Below the pieces are notes generated by a model. The model had not been told where the DNA came from and ran no database searches. It saw only the letters and a program-made list of their open reading frames with translations. A stretch of DNA of 5,956 nt from Acidimicrobiaceae bacterium. GTDB taxonomy: Bacteria > Actinomycetota > Acidimicrobiia > Acidimicrobiales > RAAP-2. Position numbers and translations under genes: made by a program. The stretch is taken from contig PMFY01000031.1 in the NCBI GenBank assembly GCA_003157945.1, positions 1 through 5,956 on the forward strand, read 5' to 3'. Below, in pieces: positions 1-4,579 of this stretch. The first letter of the stretch is position 1. The number at the start of each line of letters is the position of its first letter.

Positions 1-40
1 GCAAAGCGAAAGCGCGGCTCGCAGCGCCGCAGCCGCGCTT
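1..40 (-). terminator. Hairpin with T-rich flank, possible terminator of the diguanylate cyclase
   Basis: A perfect 10-bp inverted repeat (positions 10-19 and 31-40, 11-base loop) lies about 170 bases past the stop of the minus-strand cyclase. Read on the minus strand, the stem runs into TTTCGCTTT, a broken T-tract, so this looks like a weak intrinsic terminator. It is cut close by the window edge. In the plus direction the stem is followed by an AT-rich but not T-rich stretch. Confidence 0.4.
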
Positions 41-68
41 GTATAAATATACAACAGGAATGTATAAC
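39..68 (+). promoter_or_regulatory. AT-rich island with TGTATA palindrome and sigma70-like hexamers
   Basis: Positions 40-53 form a palindrome, TGTATA-AA-TATACA, and a second TGTATA starts 21 bases after the first (61-66), about two helical turns. On the plus strand TTGTAT (39-44), an 18-base gap and TATAAC (63-68) resemble a housekeeping -35/-10 pair. No convincing plus-strand gene follows, so a transcript from here would run antisense to the cyclase. It could instead be a protein-binding site or plain intergenic DNA. Confidence 0.3.
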
Positions 69-207
69 TATGCAAAGCGGTGCCCCCGGCGCCGCGAAAA
101 AGCCAAGTTCAGCCGCGGGCATGCGAGAGCGAAACACAAAGATTTGTGCGGCTTGCAGCCCGGTCGCGGGCGCAGGGAGCCAGGGAAGAAATCGGGTGGC
201 CTGCCGG
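69..207. other. Non-coding stretch downstream of the diguanylate cyclase
   Basis: No ORF here has protein-like content or a recognised motif. The base composition is lower in GC than the main body of the window, like the 3' end of the adjoining cyclase gene. Nothing else is seen. Confidence 0.4.
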
Positions 208-1743
208 TCAGCCGGAAGTTGATTTCTTGCGCCACTTTTCCTCGTACATCGCGTGGTCGGCTTTGGTCAGCAACTCCCGCAGGGATTCGTGTCCGTTCAC
301 TTCCGAAGTGAAATGGCCAATGCTGAAACTGAGAGGAAACCGGCGCCCGGCCTCGGAGTTGTGCCGTGCGGAGGCTTCGCGCAGGCGCAGGATGGCAACG
401 GAGATTGCAGCGTGGCTGAACTGGCCGGCCACGACGAATTCGTCGCCGCCGATTCGTCCCATCACATCCGTTTCGCGGAAGGTTTCCTTGAGGAGTTCTC
501 CGGTCTCGGCGAGGGTCGCAGAGCCGACGCTGTGCCCGAACGAGTCGTTGATCTCCTTGAAGTGGTCCAGGTCGATCATGAGGAGCGCCAGGGCGTCGTC
601 GGGCCCCCACGTCCGGTCGGGCGCGGCGAACACGGCTTCGAGTTCACGGGTCAACAGGCGCCGGTTCCCGAGGCCGGTCAGCTCGTCGGTGACCGCCTGG
701 TGCTGGTTGGCCCTCGTCAGCGCGGTGAGTTCCCGGCGGGACAGTGCCGCCCGCACCCCGACGAGGGCCAGGGTGGCGAGGGTCAGACCCAGGGCCACGC
801 CGCTCACGTGGACCCAGTTGCCGGCGAAGATGATGATCACCGAGGAGGTTGCGGCGACGGCCGGCAGGACGAATCCCGGCGCCGGTGTCTCTTCGCCCGG
901 GCGACGGACCCGGACCCGTTGCCAGACCGTCAGGGACAACAGGAAGAGGGCGGTCATCCAGCTGGCGTCGAGGATCCCGCCGGACTGGTAGGTCCCGGCC
1001 GAGGACTGGAAGAGGTAGACGGTGTCGCCGATCGCCAGCACGAAGCAACCGGCGGCCAGGGTGACCAGGCGCAGCGGCCAGCCGGGCACGATCACCAGCG
1101 CACCCACCGCCAGCGCCAGGAGCAGCAGGTCGCCGATCGGGTAGGCCAGGTTGACGGCCACGGCGGCGGGTGAGCCGCTGACCGACGAGATGATGGTGTC
1201 GAAGACGAAGGCCGACACGATGGCCGCCGCCCCCAGACCGGCCACCGCGCCGTCCAGCCAGACGCTCGCCTTGAACGACCGCACCTCGCTGCGGATGAGG
1301 AGCATGACGGCGAGATAGGCCAGTGGATACATGAGCAGGTAGAAGACGTCGGCGGCCGACGGGGTCGGTGGCGAGGCGCCACCCTGTGACTCGACGGTGA
1401 ACAGCACGTCGCCGATTGACCACGCCAACAGACCGAGTCCCATGGCGAGGCCGACGGCCCGTCCGGGCCGCACCAGGAGGGCGCGGGCCAGGCAGAGCAG
1501 AGCCACGCTCACCTCGAAGGCGTCGACGGCCCAATTGTCGAGCAGCGGCCAGAACTGGCCCGTCCGACGGAGGAGGAGCGTGGAGGCGTACGCGGCGAGG
1601 AGCACGGCGGCCACGCCATAGGCCACGGCGATGCCGCGTGGCATGCGTGCGGCATCAGAGGCCGACCGGGGTCGGAAGGGGGGAGCGGTCACCTTCACCC
1701 CTGGGATATCGGGCGTGGGACGGGTGAACTGAAGCAATTGCAC
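208..1743 (-). CDS. Membrane-anchored diguanylate cyclase (GGDEF protein)
   Basis: Predicted to make cyclic di-GMP from two GTP at the inner face of the membrane. Residues about 37-335 hold roughly nine or ten hydrophobic segments. A GGDEF domain follows (about 350-505) with DELTGLGNRR (353-362), the metal-binding start of DLDHFKEIND (391-400) and an intact GGDEF signature (432-436). RETD (423-426), five residues before the signature, is a full inhibitory I-site, so product inhibition is likely. No EAL domain follows, and the protein ends soon after the GGDEF fold. The start is uncertain. GTG at 1743 has no good ribosome binding site and abuts a small GC hairpin. In-frame GTG at 1698 or ATG at 1644 (residue 34, just before the first membrane segment) are alternatives. 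It probably follows the gene ending at 1801 in one transcript (57-base gap). The last ~110 codons use far more A/T-ending codons than the rest. Function is sure; start and integrity are less so. Confidence 0.9.
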   Translation of the reverse strand: MQLLQFTRPTPDIPGVKVTAPPFRPRSASDAARMPRGIAVAYGVAAVLLAAYASTLLLRRTGQFWPLLDNWAVDAFEVSVALLCLARALLVRPGRAVGLAMGLGLLAWSIGDVLFTVESQGGASPPTPSAADVFYLLMYPLAYLAVMLLIRSEVRSFKASVWLDGAVAGLGAAAIVSAFVFDTIISSVSGSPAAVAVNLAYPIGDLLLLALAVGALVIVPGWPLRLVTLAAGCFVLAIGDTVYLFQSSAGTYQSGGILDASWMTALFLLSLTVWQRVRVRRPGEETPAPGFVLPAVAATSSVIIIFAGNWVHVSGVALGLTLATLALVGVRAALSRRELTALTRANQHQAVTDELTGLGNRRLLTRELEAVFAAPDRTWGPDDALALLMIDLDHFKEINDSFGHSVGSATLAETGELLKETFRETDVMGRIGGDEFVVAGQFSHAAISVAILRLREASARHNSEAGRRFPLSFSIGHFTSEVNGHESLRELLTKADHAMYEEKWRKKSTSG

Positions 1744-1745
1744 AA

Positions 1746-1758
1746 GGGGGTCGCCCCC
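1746..1758. repeat. Short GC hairpin between the two minus-strand genes
   Basis: GGGGG and CCCCC are separated by three bases, within the 57-base gap between the unknown gene and the cyclase. It would lie directly before the GTG at 1743 and could mask that start, which slightly favours a downstream start. There is no T-tract, so it is not a convincing terminator. Confidence 0.3.
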
Positions 1759-1800
1759 GGTGCCCGCGGGGATGGGCCGGGTGGGGTCGGCAGCGGGCCC

Positions 1801-2205
1801 TCAGAGGGTGACGGACCCCGGATCCGTGCCGTCCGGCCCTTCGTCGACCGTCGCCAGGTCGTGGTTGATGAAGCAGATGCCGCGGGCGACGTCCTGGAGC
1901 TGTTCGTCGTCCATCGCCAGGAGGGACTGCCACACCGCGTGGGTGGCCTCGTCGGCGGTGGCGTCCGGGTGGGTGCCGAGGCGACCGGCGAGGAGGTGGA
2001 CCCGTTCGCCGATGTGGGCCGGCAGCAGGCGCACGATCATGTTGGCGTGGATGGCACGGCCGGTGTAGGCGTCGTGGATCCGGGTGCGCAGGTCGGCGGG
2101 TGACGTGGCCAGGGTGTAGACCGCCTCGGAGTACAGCTGACGGGCCACCCGGTCGGCGCGCAGCAGGTCGTCACCGGAGTCCTCTCCCCTCGCGCCGTCG
2201 AACAT
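1801..2205 (-). CDS. Small helical protein of unknown function
   Basis: A 134-residue protein that I do not recognise. It is acidic and soluble, with no signal peptide or membrane segment, and is probably mostly helical. Its only loosely suggestive stretches are an Arg/His-containing centre (about residues 40-75) and a Cys at residue 111 in the segment GICFINHDL. The ATG start is well supported: GGGGGAGG lies six bases upstream. The gene comes first in a likely two-gene unit with the diguanylate cyclase, so a link to cyclic di-GMP signalling is possible but rests on position alone. A possible housekeeping promoter lies about 60 bases upstream. Third codon positions are nearly all G or C, which supports real coding on this strand. 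Confidence 0.72.
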   Translation of the reverse strand: MFDGARGEDSGDDLLRADRVARQLYSEAVYTLATSPADLRTRIHDAYTGRAIHANMIVRLLPAHIGERVHLLAGRLGTHPDATADEATHAVWQSLLAMDDEQLQDVARGICFINHDLATVDEGPDGTDPGSVTL

Positions 2206-2268
2206 GGTGCCTCCCCCGAACGCCGGGCCGACCCTGACCGGTCGGCGGGTCCTTCCGCATCGTCAACG

Positions 2269-2296
2269 GATATTCTGGAGACCCGTCGCCCGTCAA
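2269..2296 (-). promoter_or_regulatory. Possible housekeeping promoter for the unknown gene and cyclase
   Basis: On the minus strand TTGACG (2296-2291) is followed after 16 bases by AATATC (2274-2269), or after 17 by ATATCC. The -35 is close to consensus and the -10 is weak. The spot is a local AT-rich patch about 64 bases before the start codon at 2205. It does not show the GTTT/GGGTA pattern of the neighbouring promoters. Confidence 0.35.
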
Positions 2297-2307
2297 GAAA
2301 GGGCCGT

Positions 2308-2327
2308 TGGTCACATGGGTTTGACCA
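2308..2327. repeat. Inverted repeat upstream of the unknown gene
   Basis: TGGTCA and TGACCA are separated by eight bases. The repeat sits about 12 bases upstream of the possible -35 at 2296-2291, where an activator would bind. The arms are short, so chance is a real alternative. Confidence 0.3.
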
Positions 2328-2385
2328 GCATGTTCGCGACTCAGGGTCGCTTCGCCCGGGGCCTCCGGTGCGCCGGGGCGGTCCG

Positions 2386-2410
2386 GTTTCCCGTGCCACG
2401 TAGCGGGCAG
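2386..2410 (+). promoter_or_regulatory. Degenerate SigB/SigF-type promoter candidate
   Basis: GTTT (2386-2389), exactly 15 bases, then GGGCAG (2405-2410). The spacing is the same as in the four better sites of this window, with one change in the -10 (GGGCAG for GGGTAG). It points toward the 19-codon ORF at 2479, with an expected RNA start near 2417. Confidence 0.3.
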
Positions 2411-2478
2411 GTCCGCGGACGGCGCCCCGCATCTCCCGGCTGGCACCCCGCCGCCGCGGGGCGCGAAGGGAGGACGTG

Positions 2479-2538
2479 ATGGCCGACGACGCCCGGGAGG
2501 AGTCCGAGGCCGTGGAGGACGGGGCGCCGACCGGATGA
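2479..2538 (+). CDS. Candidate 19-residue acidic microprotein
   Basis: A short ORF starting ATG and ending TGA encodes 19 residues, seven of them Asp or Glu and only one Arg. Its ribosome binding site is one of the best in the window: AGGGAGGA (2467-2474), with GGAGG five bases before ATG. A SigB-like promoter candidate lies upstream, and a hairpin (2527-2548) overlaps the stop. It could be a microprotein, a leader peptide, or the remains of a longer gene. The reading frame opened by ATG at 2535 is antisense to the ATPase and does not look like a real protein. No homologue is recognised. Confidence 0.35.
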   Translation: MADDAREESEAVEDGAPTG

Positions 2539-2548
2539 CGCCGGTCGG
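2527..2548. terminator. 8-bp GC hairpin between convergent reading frames
   Basis: CCGACCGG (2527-2534) and CCGGTCGG (2541-2548) form a perfect 8-bp stem with a six-base loop. It starts ten bases past the ATPase stop (minus strand) and also spans the stop of the 19-codon ORF (plus strand). There is no T-tract, but such stems are common 3' ends in high-GC actinobacteria, so a two-way terminator is plausible. Confidence 0.45.
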
Positions 2549-2557
2549 ACCGCAGTG

Positions 2558-3037
2558 CTACGCCCGCACCATCCGGTCCTCCGCACCCAGGCTGATCCTG
2601 CACCACACCTGCTTCCCGCCCGGCAGGAAGTCGACGCCCCACCGGTCGGCCAGCCGATCGATGATCAGCGTGCCCCGGCCGGTGGGGTCGTCGTCCAGTG
2701 CGGTACGCGGTCGCGGCGGTTCCCTGCTGCCGTCCGCCACGGCGATGACGATGTCCTCGGACCCGCGCACCACGGACAACACGATCGGCGGGGCACCGTG
2801 GCGGACCGCGTTGGCGACCAGTTCGGAGCCGCACACCGCCGCCCGCTCGGCCCACTCCGGATCGAGGGAGTCGAGGACACGGCGGATCACCTCGCGGGCG
2901 GCCCGCACCGAACTCGGCAGTGAGGCCATGCCGACGACCTCACGGTGCATCGGCTCGACGTCCGAGGGACTCACCTGACGACCAACGGGGTGGACGACGA
3001 CGTGGACCGCCGCCGCTGCGTCCTGGGATGCGTCCAT
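2558..3037 (-). CDS. RsbW/SpoIIAB-like ATP-binding regulator (HATPase_c_2)
   Basis: A 159-residue GHKL-fold protein of the anti-sigma-factor kinase type. Members bind ATP and phosphorylate STAS antagonists or bind sigma factors in the cytoplasm. The N-box is intact: E72 and N76 in SELVANAVRHG, with H80 and G81. The G1 box has D102-G103 (VADGS, followed by EPPRPR), and the G2 region has G120-R121-G122 before LIIDRLADRWGV. The end, LPGGKQVWCRI, is typical of these small actinobacterial ATPases. The start is ATG at 3037, with only a weak TGGA ahead; GTG at 3055, ATG at 2950 and ATG at 2929 are in frame. The frame stays open far upstream, but that part is antisense to the hemerythrin gene. A GTTT-N15-GGGTAG promoter lies just upstream. 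The gene stands alone, facing away from the hemerythrin gene. Whether its partner is the local sigma factor is inference. Confidence 0.88.
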   Translation of the reverse strand: MDASQDAAAAVHVVVHPVGRQVSPSDVEPMHREVVGMASLPSSVRAAREVIRRVLDSLDPEWAERAAVCGSELVANAVRHGAPPIVLSVVRGSEDIVIAVADGSREPPRPRTALDDDPTGRGTLIIDRLADRWGVDFLPGGKQVWCRISLGAEDRMVRA

Positions 3038-3074
3038 CGTCGATCCATTCGACACCGTCCTCGTGCCGGAGTCC

Positions 3075-3099
3075 CTACCCGCCTCCGGGTGGGGCAAAC
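3075..3099 (-). promoter_or_regulatory. SigB/SigF-type promoter of the ATPase gene
   Basis: On the minus strand GTTT (3099-3096), 15 bases, then GGGTAG (3080-3075). This matches the known actinobacterial SigB/SigF pattern of GTTT or GNNT, 14-17 bases, then GGGTA. The expected RNA start is near 3068, leaving a leader of about 31 bases before ATG 3037. The site is too far from the start to be a ribosome binding site. Confidence 0.65.
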
Positions 3100-3116
3100 C
3101 CGGGGCCAGCCCCGGG
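3099..3116. repeat. 18-bp palindrome beside the ATPase promoter
   Basis: CCCGGGGC and GCCCCGGG flank a central CA, giving two perfect 8-base arms. Its first base is the edge of the -35 element of the ATPase promoter. It could be an operator or a structural element. The surrounding DNA is almost pure G/C, so short palindromes are likely by chance, but 8-base arms are longer than expected. Confidence 0.4.
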
Positions 3117-3309
3117 ACTCCGGGCCCGGGCCGGGGTCGGGTCCGGGACCGCGCCCGTGGTCGATGGGCGTCGGTGGCCCGGGGTCCGGCGGGGACAGGG
3201 GCGACGGACCCGGTGACGGAGCGGAGGGGCACGGGTCCACCTCCAGCAGCCCGGGGACCGATAGGGACGTCGGACTCCTTCCCCCGTCGGCGCACCCCGA
3301 ACAGGTGTC
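3117..3309. other. Very GC-rich divergent intergenic stretch
   Basis: This DNA lies between the promoters of the ATPase and hemerythrin genes. Several overlapping GGGCCCGGGCC-like and GGTCCGGGACC-like tracts are visible, with no reading frame of protein-like content. No RNA gene is recognised. Confidence 0.4.
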
Positions 3310-3334
3310 GTTTCCCTGGGCCCCTGACGGGTAG
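3310..3334 (+). promoter_or_regulatory. SigB/SigF-type promoter of the hemerythrin gene
   Basis: GTTT (3310-3313), 15 bases, then GGGTAG (3329-3334). Only nine bases separate the -10 from ATG 3344, so the transcript would begin about three bases before the start codon and be nearly leaderless, which is common in actinobacteria. The bases TAGGG at the -10 could instead serve as a weak ribosome binding site seven bases from ATG. The GTTT at the exact spacing favours a promoter. Confidence 0.62.
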
Positions 3335-3343
3335 GGCCTTCCC

Positions 3344-3925
3344 ATGCGGAAATCGAGCAAGGCATCGACCGGGACGACGGATCGGGCGACCGACATCGTC
3401 GACGTGCTGGCGGAGGAGCACGCGGCCCTGCGCACCCTGGCCGGGCCGGTCGGCGCCTCTGACGACGACGGCACCGCCTATCTCGCCTGGAGCGACCGGG
3501 TCATCCGCCACGAGATCGCCGAGGAGCTCGTGGTCTACCCGGTGCTCCTGAGGTACGACGGGGGCATGGCCGTCGTCGACTCCCGACTCGACGACCAGTC
3601 GGACATCGAGCGCCAGCTCGTGGCGCTCGGTCGCGAGGTCGCCGGCACGGCGCGGTTCCGCATGGGTGCCGCCCGGCTGGTCCTCGGTCACCTCTCCCAC
3701 CTGGAACGCGAGGACTCCCAGGTCCTGCCGATCCTGGCGTCCCGGGTCGGCCGCCGGCGACGTGTCGACCTCGGTCGCCGGTTCCGGCAGGTCCAACAGG
3801 TCGCTCCCCTGCACCAGCTCCCCGAGGGCATCCGGATCCCCACCGGACGCACCGTGGTGGACCGCACCTCGGCCCTCTCGGTGTGGCTGCGTGACGTGGC
3901 GGTCTCCTCGGGCCTGGCGAGCTGA
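3344..3925 (+). CDS. Hemerythrin-like HHE cation-binding protein
   Basis: A 193-residue soluble protein with one HHE four-helix domain (about residues 15-132). Such domains hold a di-iron centre that binds oxygen, senses iron or oxygen, or handles nitric oxide. Visible ligand candidates are H26 (helix 1, AEEHAAL), H56 and E60 (helix 2, RHEIAEELVVYP) and H119 and E123 (helix 4, HLEREDSQVLP). The His expected in helix 3 is replaced by Gln 85 in RLDDQSDIERQL, and no other His is near, so the site may be incomplete. A basic tail (133-193, RRRR at 137-140) follows the domain and is unrecognised. The start is ATG 3344 with at best a weak AGGG before it. The gene is monocistronic, has a SigB-type promoter, and converges on the STAS gene. 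Domain family is confident; function and metal state are inference. Confidence 0.85.
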   Translation: MRKSSKASTGTTDRATDIVDVLAEEHAALRTLAGPVGASDDDGTAYLAWSDRVIRHEIAEELVVYPVLLRYDGGMAVVDSRLDDQSDIERQLVALGREVAGTARFRMGAARLVLGHLSHLEREDSQVLPILASRVGRRRRVDLGRRFRQVQQVAPLHQLPEGIRIPTGRTVVDRTSALSVWLRDVAVSSGLAS

Positions 3926-3930
3926 CGGTC

Positions 3931-4009
3931 GCGGCGCCCGACCCGGGTCCATCTGACCCCCGGGCTCGTGACGTCGACCGTCGGCACCGTGGCCCGGGTC
4001 GGGCGCCGC
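3931..4009. terminator. 17-bp perfect inverted repeat between convergent genes
   Basis: The bases 3931-3947 and 3993-4009 are exact reverse complements (17 bp, all but two of them G/C), with a 45-base loop. The repeat starts six bases past the hemerythrin stop and ends 18 bases before the STAS stop on the other strand, so it is well placed as a two-way terminator. No T-tract follows on either side. CCCGGG occurs in both arms and once in the loop. Confidence 0.6.
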
Positions 4010-4027
4010 CGTGGACCCGCCGGGAGG

Positions 4028-4444
4028 TCAGATCGGCCGGGGCAGTGGACGGAGCGTTCCGGTGAGCTTCTGGGCACCGCTCGACCGGATGAAGAGCAAC
4101 AGCTCGAGCGGGCTGTCGGCGAAGGCCGGATGCAGTCCGCGGACCCGACAGGCCACCCCGCTGTTGCGCAGGCGGGCCCAGAGCTGGGCCAGCGCGACCG
4201 CTCCCGACTCGTCGATCCGTCGCAGTCCGGTCAGGTCCAGGACCACGTCGTCGAAGCCGGCGTCGACGAGCTGATCGTGCTGGCACTCGACGGCCACCGC
4301 CGAGGAGGCGTCGAGGGTGCCCGACGCCGCCAGTGCGCAGTGCCGCCCGCGGGAGGTGAGGGTGAGGCGGAACCGGGCCGCGGGCTCGCGGTCGGGCCGC
4401 CGACCCGGGGTGGGGGATGCGGCGGGGGTGTCGATGATGGCCAT
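4028..4444 (-). CDS. STAS-domain protein, anti-sigma antagonist-like, Glu at the phosphosite
   Basis: A 138-residue protein with a STAS domain (about residues 24-118) after a Pro/Arg-rich lead. The core is VVLDLTGLRRIDESG (67-81) followed by AVALAQLWARLRNSG. In SpoIIAA and RsbV this loop reads D-S-S/T-G, and the first Ser is phosphorylated by the anti-sigma kinase. Here it reads D78-E79-S80-G81, so Glu sits at the phospho-acceptor place. This may mimic the phosphorylated, released state, or S80 may be used instead. Start is ATG 4444, with AGGA seven bases upstream overlapping the promoter -10. A GATT-N15-GGGTAG element precedes it at the same distance as in the hemerythrin gene. The gene faces away from the RsbV-RsbW-sigma operon across a 177-base gap, so a role in the same switch is likely but inferred. 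Confidence 0.85.
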   Translation of the reverse strand: MAIIDTPAASPTPGRRPDREPAARFRLTLTSRGRHCALAASGTLDASSAVAVECQHDQLVDAGFDDVVLDLTGLRRIDESGAVALAQLWARLRNSGVACRVRGLHPAFADSPLELLLFIRSSGAQKLTGTLRPLPRPI

Positions 4445-4453
4445 CGCCCGGTC

Positions 4454-4478
4454 CTACCCGCTGGGGCCCGGGCCAATC
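4454..4478 (-). promoter_or_regulatory. SigB/SigF-type promoter of the STAS gene
   Basis: On the minus strand GATT (4478-4475), 15 bases, then GGGTAG (4459-4454). GATT fits the broader GNNT form of the SigB -35. Nine bases separate the -10 from ATG 4444, exactly as at the hemerythrin gene, so a nearly leaderless transcript is expected. The overlapping AGGA could also be a ribosome binding site. Confidence 0.52.
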
Positions 4479-4490
4479 CGCCCGGACTGC

Positions 4491-4514
4491 GATACCGTGC
4501 GAGCGGGGGGTATC
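4491..4514. repeat. GATACC/GGTATC inverted repeat in the divergent promoter region
   Basis: GATACC (4491-4496) and GGTATC (4509-4514) are separated by 12 bases. The repeat lies between the outward-facing promoters of the STAS gene and the sigma operon, which suits a shared operator. It includes a GGGTAT (4508-4513) without a matching -35 at 15 bases. Confidence 0.35.
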
Positions 4515-4554
4515 CCGACGCCAGGCCCGACCGGAGGGACCCGGATGGTTCGGG

Positions 4555-4579
4555 GTTTGGGGCGCCGGCGATCGGGTAC
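4555..4579 (+). promoter_or_regulatory. SigB/SigF-type promoter of the sigma factor operon (autoregulation)
   Basis: GTTT (4555-4558), 15 bases, then GGGTAC (4574-4579), the best match in the window to the known SigB/SigF promoter pattern. The expected RNA start is near 4586, giving a leader of about 36 bases that contains the AAGGA ribosome binding site of the first gene. As the operon encodes a sigma factor of this class, positive autoregulation is the natural reading. Confidence 0.7.

Noticed and set aside
1138..1143. GGGTAG on the plus strand inside the cyclase gene
   Set aside because: No GTTT-like -35 at 14-17 bases, inside coding sequence and antisense to it; probably chance.
80..1173. 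Long plus-strand frames opposite the diguanylate cyclase
   Set aside because: The minus strand has the GGDEF domain and membrane segments; the plus frames lack motifs and are low in complexity.
2535..2978. 147-codon plus-strand frame overlapping the 19-codon ORF by ATGA
   Set aside because: It is antisense to the ATPase and its Ser/Arg-rich product has no motifs; the ATGA overlap is probably chance.
3038..3952. Long upstream extension of the minus-strand ATPase frame (to 464 residues)
   Set aside because: The extra part is low-complexity, crosses the divergent promoter region and is antisense to the hemerythrin gene. HHE motifs show that the plus strand is the coding one. Open frames on both strands are expected at this GC content.
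4508..4513. GGGTAT as a second promoter for the sigma operon
   Set aside because: The bases 15 or 16 upstream (GCGA, TGCG) do not match the -35 pattern. Kept only as part of the inverted repeat.
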